From: Prolixibacteraceae bacterium
GTDB lineage: Bacteria; Bacteroidota; Bacteroidia; Bacteroidales; Prolixibacteraceae
Length of the DNA: 6,269 nt
Direction of reading: 5' to 3'
Assembly: GCA_016931875.1 (NCBI GenBank)
Contig: JAFGDX010000280.1
Location: forward strand, 1-6,269
The position numbers and the translations under genes are program-made. Under the pieces are notes generated by a model, which was given only the letters and a program-made list of their open reading frames with translations, had not been told where the DNA came from and did not search any database. Shown piece after piece: positions 1 to 4,430 of this stretch (positions within the stretch are counted from its first letter, which is position 1; each line of letters starts with the position of its first letter).

Positions 1-1
1 A

Positions 2-217
2 GGAGAAATTACAGCAGCAAATGGTGACAAAATCTGCACAATGGTGACTAAGGAGCCATGGATGGAAAATGGAGTAATCCACTACTTATATGAAATTCAA
101 CCCGAACTTTGCACTGGCAGGTTTGAAAATGCAACCGGGTACATAATCATGTGGGGCGATATTGATTTTATTGCCATGACCTGGGACCTAAAAGGAGAAG
201 GAAAGATTACTTATTGA
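2..217 (+). CDS. C-terminal end of a probable secreted beta-rich protein (5' partial)
   Basis: The frame starting at base 2 is open from the window edge to TGA at 215-217 and gives the last 71 residues of a longer protein. Near the end are a GRFENATG motif and a closing GEGKITY-type strand. This glycine-rich, strand-turn pattern is typical of small exported beta-barrel-like hypothetical proteins of bacteria, in which a 'tGRFxxATG' turn is followed by alternating hydrophobic strands. That family link comes from memory of the motif, not from a search. No catalytic residues can be named. The signal peptide, if any, lies upstream of the window. The stop overlaps the TTG start of the next ORF, suggesting coupling if that ORF is real. 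Function unknown; confidence is high that this is coding and low for any role. Confidence 0.72.
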   Translation, partial: GEITAANGDKICTMVTKEPWMENGVIHYLYEIQPELCTGRFENATGYIIMWGDIDFIAMTWDLKGEGKITY

Positions 218-411
218 ATACCATTGAAATTATTGGATTTGTAATAACGGAAATTTTTAGTGGATTGTATCAAACATTTAAGTTCAAAATTAGTAACAAT
301 GAAAAAATCAACATTTCTTTTGATACTATTTTGCACACTTTTATGCTTGATGTGAATGAAAATTTGTACAACGAGGTTTTGGACTGGATAGACGCGAGGA
401 TGCAGGATTAA
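214..411 (+). CDS. Small hypothetical protein, 65 aa, TTG start overlapping the upstream stop
   Basis: This frame is open from TTG at 214 to TAA at 409-411. The start shares TTGA with the TGA of the preceding gene, a classic translational-coupling geometry. A purine-rich stretch (about 192-206) precedes it, with AAGGA 11 nt before the start. The next in-frame ATG, near 347, would leave only about 20 residues, so TTG is the only useful start. The product is acidic, has alternating hydrophobic and polar residues, ends in a Trp-containing helix-like segment (DWIDARMQD), and has no signal peptide or membrane helix. I do not recognise a family. Codon choice is ordinary for the neighbourhood. It could also be the remnant of a longer reading frame that once continued the upstream gene, so the call is tentative. 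Confidence 0.42.
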   Translation: MNTIEIIGFVITEIFSGLYQTFKFKISNNEKINISFDTILHTFMLDVNENLYNEVLDWIDARMQD

Positions 412-671
412 AACTTATATATTAATCATTACCACATAAAAGAGCTTATAACTCAGCGTGTTTTCAAGATTGCAGCAGGTTATGAGGATTGCAATGCCAG
501 CAATGGGTACCAACATCCGTAAAATAGTCACCAATTTAACCAAAATCAGGATAAGTAACGCTTTACCTATTAAAAACTAACGATGAATTAAACAGGCTGA
601 AAAAACCGTTCTTCCGGTACCCGAAATTCTTTTGATTTAATCCACTGGTTCCGCTTTGTGTTAAAGATTTT

Positions 672-727
672 CCCCTCCATTCTTTGGTTGCACCGGTTAT
701 AGGTTTAATTTGAATGGAGGGGTTTTT
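672..727 (+). terminator. Rho-independent-type terminator with a long loop
   Basis: CCCCTCCATTC (672-682) and GAATGGAGGGG (712-722) are a perfect 11-bp inverted repeat with a 29-nt loop, followed directly by TTTTT (723-727). The T tract lies only on the + side: the - strand exit would be A-rich. It therefore points to the end of a rightward transcript from the 2-411 region. The loop is longer than usual and itself contains the short palindrome ACCGGT (692-697). Confidence 0.72.
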
Positions 728-747
728 GTTTATCGTTGCAACTATAA

Positions 748-778
748 TTGAGCAGGTGACGAAAAGTCACCTGCTCAA
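748..778. repeat. Perfect 13-bp hairpin with GAAAA loop
   Basis: TTGAGCAGGTGAC (748-760) pairs perfectly with GTCACCTGCTCAA (766-778) around a 5-nt GAAAA loop, a very stable hairpin. There is no T run directly behind it on either strand (CTTTAGCG on +, TTATAG on -), so it is not a textbook terminator. It may be a second, bidirectional stop signal, an RNA processing/stability element, or part of a leader structure. Its arms recur in the next hairpin. Confidence 0.68.
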
Positions 779-793
779 CTTTAGCGCTTTTCT

Positions 794-817
794 CCTGCTG
801 ATTTTGTATTCAGCAGG
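794..817. repeat. 8-bp hairpin sharing arm sequence with the preceding hairpin
   Basis: CCTGCTGA (794-801) pairs with TCAGCAGG (810-817) around an 8-nt loop. Its right side reads AGCAGGTGA at 812-820, identical to AGCAGGTGA at 751-759 in the upstream hairpin. TCACCTGCT at 767-775 can therefore pair either with 751-759 or with 812-820. The two stems could thus be mutually exclusive folds of one RNA. Confidence 0.55.
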
Positions 818-850
818 TGAAAATTCAAAGACAAGCTGGTAATTCAAAAA

Positions 851-865
851 TCAATTGACAATTGA
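851..865. repeat. CAATTGA tandem repeat forming a 15-bp palindrome
   Basis: CAATTGA occurs twice head to tail (852-858 and 859-865). With T851 the block reads as the perfect dyad TCAATTG-A-CAATTGA. Its compact symmetric form fits a protein binding site, but an AT-rich chance dyad is possible. It lies about 50 bp upstream of the phased repeats. Confidence 0.4.
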
Positions 866-914
866 TAATTTTTCAAACGTATTTTCAATCCGTTCATCAG
901 CCCAACTCCTTCCT

Positions 915-967
915 GAAACATAAGTGCAAGCTTTTGCAACATAGGTTAATCTTTTTGCAACATAGGT
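915..967 (+). promoter_or_regulatory. Three 11-bp direct repeats at exact 21-bp spacing: candidate AraC-type operator
   Basis: GCAACATAGGT occurs at 936-946 and 957-967, and a variant GAAACATAAGT (9 of 11 identical) at 915-925. All three starts are 21 bp apart, which is two helical turns, so the copies face the same side of DNA. The two perfect copies extend to 15 bp (TTTTGCAACATAGGT at 932-946 and 953-967). The last copy overlaps where the -33 region of the putative promoter would lie, a geometry common for activator sites. AraC-family dimers classically contact direct half-sites about 21 bp apart, and an AraC-type gene lies downstream at 4431. The assignment of the binder is inference. The third copy also contains a short dyad, ACATAG-GTG-CTATGT (960-974). 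Confidence 0.6.
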
Positions 968-981
968 GCTATGTATTGTAT

Positions 982-989
982 TAATTTTT
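982..989 (+). promoter_or_regulatory. Possible Bacteroidota-type -7 element before the TPR gene
   Basis: TAATTTTT matches the Bacteroidota -7 consensus TAnnTTTG except for the last base. The nearest TTG at a -33-like position (955-957) is 24 bp away, longer than the usual spacing, and falls inside the third phased repeat. A poor -33 box covered by a repeat would fit an activator-dependent promoter. The start of transcription would then be near 995, leaving a leader of about 40 nt before ATG 1033. AT-rich DNA yields such matches by chance, hence low confidence. Confidence 0.28.
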
Positions 990-1032
990 AGCGTAACTTC
1001 TGTTATTAATAATCAGCTAAAAAGTTCAGGCA

Positions 1033-2559
1033 ATGAAAAAAATCAAAAAAACCTTTTTGGTCATTTTTGTGCTGTTGACTACGTGTTTCATTTCAATTGC
1101 ACAAAATGAAAAAATCCCTGTTACTTCCTCCTCTGAAAAAGCAGTGAAACTTTACCACCAGGCCTGGTCGGTTATGGAAAATGCTGAAATTGCAAAAGCG
1201 CATCAGTTGCTGGAAGATGCCTTAAAAGAAGACCCCGAATTTTTTATGGGGCACTTTATGCTTGCTTTCAACAACTTGTATTTTGGGAACCTGGATGTTT
1301 TTAAAGCACATACAGAAAAGGCTTTAAACAGCAAAGCCGCATTAAGCAAAGGTGAGATGTTACTAAAAACCGCTCTCCGACGGATGAATGAAAATCCGAA
1401 AGCGGATGTGACCGACGTGGGTGAAAACCTGGTGGAAATTTACCCCACCGATGAAGTGGCTTATTTTATGCTGGCCTCTTTTCAGGGATTTGCAAAGGAT
1501 TTAGAGGGAACTGTTGCGACCTACAACAAACTTTTGGAAATAACAGACAATCCTGCGCCAGTTTATAACATGCTTGGCTATACTTACCTGCGGATGAATG
1601 ATTTTGAAGCCGCCGAAAAAGCATTCGACAAATACATTGAACTGGTGCCCAACCATCCCAACCCGTACGATTCGAAAGGTGACTATTTTATGGCCGTGAA
1701 AGATTACACAAATGCGTACCAGAGTTTCATGAAAGCCCATGAAATGGATGAAGTCTGGAGTTATGAAAAAGCAATGCAGGCAAAAAATGAGATGGAAAAA
1801 GAAGCGATAATTGCGCTAATACAAGAAGAAACTGCAGCTTATTATGCCAACGATTTTGAACGCTGGAGTAAGTTATACCTTAATGATTCAAACAATGTAA
1901 ATTTAAGCGTAAACAAAAATAATTATGAATGTGGGATTGGCTGGAATGCAATTGCCACGGAAGCCAAAAACTGGTTTACCGGAAACCAGGGTCAAAACCA
2001 GGAAGTAAAAACTCCATTGGCTGTAAAAGTGTATGAAAATAACGCCTGGATTGTATTCTCCAATAAATCACCAAATGAAGAAGCTATTGTTACCAATATG
2101 CTTGAAAAAGTTAATGGACAATGGAAAATCATCTACCGTAATACGGTTTGGACCGGGACTTTTCATCAGCCTGATATTTTTGTGATTAGCGGCATAAATC
2201 ATGCAAAATCTATGGGTAAGACGGTCGAAGAGTTTGCTGCCTTCACCGGCGATCAGTTTAAAACCAGCTGGCCCAGTGAAATTAATCTGGCAGTATTTGT
2301 AAATGGTGTCCGAAACAACTGGGGCACAATTGTTAAAACAGAGAACAACAAAATTCTTGAACAGGATGAACAACATGCCGTATTGCAATTTAGTAATCTT
2401 TTACCCGACTTAAAAAACAATCCGGTATTTAATGTTAGTTATGATGATTACCTCACTTTTATGAAAATTGTGTTTGAAAAAATTTCAGACCATGTTGGAT
2501 ATGAATACACTCAGGAAACTATCCCTAATGGTGTTCAGGTGACAATTGCAAAAAAATAA
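1033..2559 (+). CDS. Exported TPR protein with NTF2/SnoaL-like domain and an unrecognised C-terminal domain
   Basis: The product is 508 aa. Residues 1-23 form a type I signal peptide (KKIKK, hydrophobic core, S-I-A before Gln24), so the protein is probably periplasmic; Cys18 lies in a poor lipobox, making lipidation less likely. TPR units are seen at about 37-70, 142-172, 176-209 (a near-classic copy: YNMLGYTYLRMNDFEAAEKA) and 210-243. Residues about 256-374 look like an NTF2/SnoaL-type alpha+beta barrel: a long first helix, a YYANDFERW segment, then strands ending in EKVNGQWKIIYRN, a typical final strand of that fold. Such domains either bind small ligands or act as enzymes; I cannot name a substrate. 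The last 125 residues (about 382-508) form a separate domain that I do not recognise. The gene follows the phased repeats and is followed by a small terminator, so it is probably the main product of that promoter. Confidence 0.88.
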   Translation: MKKIKKTFLVIFVLLTTCFISIAQNEKIPVTSSSEKAVKLYHQAWSVMENAEIAKAHQLLEDALKEDPEFFMGHFMLAFNNLYFGNLDVFKAHTEKALNSKAALSKGEMLLKTALRRMNENPKADVTDVGENLVEIYPTDEVAYFMLASFQGFAKDLEGTVATYNKLLEITDNPAPVYNMLGYTYLRMNDFEAAEKAFDKYIELVPNHPNPYDSKGDYFMAVKDYTNAYQSFMKAHEMDEVWSYEKAMQAKNEMEKEAIIALIQEETAAYYANDFERWSKLYLNDSNNVNLSVNKNNYECGIGWNAIATEAKNWFTGNQGQNQEVKTPLAVKVYENNAWIVFSNKSPNEEAIVTNMLEKVNGQWKIIYRNTVWTGTFHQPDIFVISGINHAKSMGKTVEEFAAFTGDQFKTSWPSEINLAVFVNGVRNNWGTIVKTENNKILEQDEQHAVLQFSNLLPDLKNNPVFNVSYDDYLTFMKIVFEKISDHVGYEYTQETIPNGVQVTIAKK

Positions 2560-2568
2560 AATATTTAT

Positions 2569-2588
2569 GAGAGGTGACACCCTCTTTT
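2569..2588 (+). terminator. Weak intrinsic terminator or attenuator after the TPR gene
   Basis: GAG-a-GGT (2569-2575) pairs with ACC-CTC (2579-2584) around a GAC loop with one bulged A, followed by TTTT and a further T-rich stretch (CTTTGTTTT). It begins 9 nt after the TPR stop codon. The short stem suggests partial termination, so some reading through into the lipoprotein gene is likely. Confidence 0.5.
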
Positions 2589-2619
2589 CTTTGTTTTAAA
2601 TCCAAAAAACTTAATAATC

Positions 2620-3441
2620 ATGAAAAAATTAATTGCATTGCTGTTCATTGCAGCCCTGTTTATGCAATGTTCTGACAAAAAAACAGGTAGCAATCCAAAT
2701 GAAACAACTGTAATTGGTTTATTTACTCCGTATGAACTTATGCCTGAAATTGTTCATAAAAAGGTGAAGGAAATGAAAGAAACAAATTTCTGGCCTTTAG
2801 AAAAAGACGGAAAAATTGAAGCCGGCCAGCGGCTCAACACTACTGCCCGCGACACGTTAAGCTGGACTCCTGATTTTATGGTTCAATTCGATGAGTCGGG
2901 CCTTGCTGAAAAAGTAATTCATTTGAATGAAAATGATGACCCGTATGAATCGTGGATTATAAAAAATGAAGCAAGCTACCCGGTGAATGCAATTTTTTTT
3001 GTAAAAGATTCAATTGCAGGTAAACAGGAAATCACGAAAATAAATGATACCAGTTACCGGTGGAAAATTATTAACCCGCAAACTGATACATTAAGAAGCA
3101 GTGGTGTTATGGAATTGAATGAAAACCGGAATTACAAAACCTTCCAATTTTATAATTTTAAAGGGGAGCCAACCAGTAAATATGAATGGATGTATAATTC
3201 TTCCGGCCAACTGACCGGATATACGGTTTCAAGAAACGATACTGTAAGAATGGGAATGAATTTCACTTTCAACGAAAAAGGTTCATGGGAAACGCAGGAA
3301 GTTTACAGCAAAATCACCGGAATATCAGAAACGAACCGGTATGAATATGAATACGACGATGCCGGCAACTGGACGAAAGCGGTGTCATTTGTTAACGAAA
3401 AGCCATTCATCGTTGCATTGAGGGAGTACACTTATTATTAA
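2620..3441 (+). CDS. Lipoprotein with YD/RHS-like strand repeats
   Basis: The product is 273 aa. The N-terminus is a type II signal peptide: Lys2-Lys3, a hydrophobic core, then FMQC with the lipid-modified Cys at 17, followed by a polar Ser-Asp-Lys-Lys linker. The mature part is beta-rich, with several copies of a loose pattern of aromatic/acidic residue, x-x-Gly, then a polar strand: about 90-108 (FDESGLAEK), 178-190 (YNFKGEPTS), 192-207 (YNSSGQLTG), 217-231 (FNEKGSWET) and 245-262 (YDDAGNWTK). This resembles the YD-repeat-like strands found in many Bacteroidota surface lipoproteins; the family placement is inference. No catalytic motif is visible. It is expected at the outer membrane, or the inner leaflet facing the periplasm. 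The gene begins 60 nt after the TPR gene and ends 11 nt before the flavin-reductase-like gene, so the latter two are probably cotranscribed. ATG 2620 is the natural start because it places the signal peptide correctly. Confidence 0.85.
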   Translation: MKKLIALLFIAALFMQCSDKKTGSNPNETTVIGLFTPYELMPEIVHKKVKEMKETNFWPLEKDGKIEAGQRLNTTARDTLSWTPDFMVQFDESGLAEKVIHLNENDDPYESWIIKNEASYPVNAIFFVKDSIAGKQEITKINDTSYRWKIINPQTDTLRSSGVMELNENRNYKTFQFYNFKGEPTSKYEWMYNSSGQLTGYTVSRNDTVRMGMNFTFNEKGSWETQEVYSKITGISETNRYEYEYDDAGNWTKAVSFVNEKPFIVALREYTYY

Positions 3442-3452
3442 TCCTAAAAAAC

Positions 3453-4034
3453 ATGAAAAAAACAGAATTCGATTTAACCGGACCGGATGTAATGAAACTC
3501 TCCTGGTTATTAAGCAACGGGCAGGTTGTAATGCTTACCTGCTGCAACGCCGAAAAAACCATCAATGGCATAATTACTGCTTGCTGGGTGACACCTGCGT
3601 CTCATGAACCGCTTTTAATAACGGCATCAGTAGGAAATGGTGAAAAAGGCGAAGAGGCTTACCGTGCCTGCCACGCGCTGATTAACGAAACCAAAGAATT
3701 TGGGTTAAACCTGCCAACTCCGGAACTTACCGAAGCCTTACTTAAGGTAGGAACCACACACAGCAATGAAGTGGACAAGTTTGCCGAAACCGGGTTAACA
3801 CCAATGCAATCGAACAAGATTAACGCTCCAATGATTGAAGAGTGTTTTTTGAATATTGAATGTAAAATTATCGACCAGATTACGACTGGCGACCATACTG
3901 TTTTTGTAGCCAAACCCGTGGCGGTATTTATGAACGAAGATGTGATGACTGACGGCAAGTTCTCGGAAAAATACATTAATAAAAACAACCAGGTTCAAAT
4001 TTGTGAATTAATCACTGCCTGGAATCTGTGGTAA
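3453..4034 (+). CDS. Flavin reductase-like FMN-binding split-barrel protein
   Basis: The product is 193 aa with no signal peptide, so cytoplasmic. It matches the flavin reductase-like (DIM6/NTAB-type) domain along its length: a first strand VVMLTCC (25-31), the NGIITACWVTPAS segment (38-50) followed by P-L-L (53-55), a helix ending in FGLNLP (83-88), the VGTTHSNEVDKFAETGLTP segment (99-117), and APMIEECFLNIECKI (125-139) leading to TGDHTVFVAKPVA (145-157). These are the family's recognisable blocks. Members bind FMN as dimers and use or supply reduced flavin; many have no known substrate. Seven cysteines (30, 31, 44, 73, 131, 137, 184) are a fair number for a cytosolic protein of this size. 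The gene starts 11 nt after the lipoprotein stop, so it is likely in the same transcript. A cytoplasmic redox protein next to two exported proteins is the odd element of the set. Confidence 0.9.
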   Translation: MKKTEFDLTGPDVMKLSWLLSNGQVVMLTCCNAEKTINGIITACWVTPASHEPLLITASVGNGEKGEEAYRACHALINETKEFGLNLPTPELTEALLKVGTTHSNEVDKFAETGLTPMQSNKINAPMIEECFLNIECKIIDQITTGDHTVFVAKPVAVFMNEDVMTDGKFSEKYINKNNQVQICELITAWNLW

Positions 4035-4112
4035 AAGATTAGTTATAAATCTTAAAAACAGAAATTACCATTCTTCACAAAAACGTGGAATGATTCAATA
4101 AAATGGGATACA

Positions 4113-4382
4113 ATGGCTCGTTCTCTTTTATCCGAAGAGGAATTCTCAAAGCGGCTCAATGCCATCGCAAAGGTCAGGTTTGCCGACCAACGCTTTGGTG
4201 ATTCGGAACTGTCCAGCGAAATGGGGATAAGCCGTTTCAGCCTTCACCGGAAAGTGAAGGAGGCTTTCGTTCTCAGCGCTACTTATTTCACCAAATGTTT
4301 TCACGCGTTTTATGGATTTCCGCCGGGAAAAGCCAGAGAACTGAAGTCTATAGAGATTGCCATTTCAAACAAAATTCCGTAA
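4113..4382 (+). CDS. Mini AraC-type HTH protein, 89 aa, internally shortened paralogue of the next gene
   Basis: Residues 1-52 align without gaps to residues 1-52 of the protein encoded at 4431 (22 identical by eye), including the first HTH (FGDSELSSEMGISRFSLHRK, 28-47). Residues 55-72 (SATYF to FPPG) then match residues 90-107 of the long protein (11 of 18 identical). The 35-residue difference is consistent with an exact in-frame loss of 105 bp removing the linker helix and the first helix of the second HTH, while the second recognition helix is kept. No other frame contains the missing part, so this is not a simple frameshift. After FPPG the protein ends within 17 residues, with no membrane helix, TolB-N or TPR part. 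It may be a decaying duplicate, or a small DNA-binding protein using one HTH, perhaps competing with its neighbour. The ORF is intact with ordinary codons, which slightly favours a working gene. ATG 4113 is the only good start. Confidence 0.62.
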   Translation: MARSLLSEEEFSKRLNAIAKVRFADQRFGDSELSSEMGISRFSLHRKVKEAFVLSATYFTKCFHAFYGFPPGKARELKSIEIAISNKIP

Positions 4383-4402
4383 CTTTTTAACAATCAAATC
4401 AG

Positions 4403-4420
4403 TTAATGTGATTACATTAA
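4403..4420. promoter_or_regulatory. 18-bp perfect dyad upstream of the AraC/TPR gene
   Basis: TTAATGT (4403-4409) and ACATTAA (4414-4420) are perfectly inverted around GATT, ending 10 nt before ATG 4431 in the 48-nt gap between the two AraC-type genes. It could be an operator (for autoregulation or another symmetric regulator) or a weak RNA hairpin over the ribosome binding region. Without G/C in the outer arms and without a T run it is not a good terminator. Confidence 0.42.
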
Positions 4421-4430
4421 ATTATCCCGG

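Larger units (their letters stand above)
412..1032. other. 621-bp noncoding region rich in hairpins and repeats
   Basis: No convincing gene lies here on either strand. The first part (412-671) is unremarkable AT-rich DNA with one 32-codon ORF (482-580) that I do not accept as a gene. The second part holds, in order, a terminator hairpin (672-727), two related hairpins (748-778 and 794-817), a CAATTGA dyad/tandem repeat (851-865), three phased 11-bp repeats (915-967) and a possible promoter (982-989) before the TPR gene. The terminator lies about 260 nt after the last stop codon, so the upstream transcript would have a long 3' untranslated region, or a small RNA could end there. Confidence 0.7.

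Noticed and set aside
482..580. A 32-codon ATG-to-TAA ORF in the first intergenic part.
   Set aside because: Very short, no recognisable family, no clear initiation signal; such ORFs are expected by chance. It might be a relic, but the sequence gives no support.
915..967. CRISPR array or plasmid-type replication iterons.
   Set aside because: Repeats are 11-15 bp with only 6-10 bp between them, too short for CRISPR, and there is no replication initiator gene; the position before a gene favours an operator.
1033..1110. Lipoprotein call for the TPR protein based on Cys18.
   Set aside because: The residues before Cys18 (Thr-Thr) fit a lipobox poorly, whereas Ser-Ile-Ala before Gln24 fits signal peptidase I well.
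1501..1740. Reverse-strand ORF of 79 codons inside the TPR gene.
   Set aside because: Lies wholly within a strong coding region with clear TPR motifs on the + strand and has no protein-like features.
2068..2388. Reverse-strand ORF of 106 codons inside the TPR gene.
   Set aside because: Shadow of the NTF2-like and C-terminal coding sequence; Phe/Cys-rich composition typical of antisense frames.
3659..3998. Two overlapping reverse-strand ORFs inside the flavin-reductase-like gene.
   Set aside because: The + strand frame matches a known domain along its whole length; the antisense frames have no independent support.
4035..4053. AAGATT-agttata-AATCTT stem just after the flavin-reductase-like gene as a terminator.
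   Set aside because: Only six bp, mostly A/T, and followed by A-rich sequence rather than T; too weak to call.
4113..4382. Frameshifted full-length AraC gene (pseudogene through a sequencing error).
   Set aside because: The missing 35 residues are absent in every frame and the alignment resumes in the same frame, so a single-base error cannot explain it.
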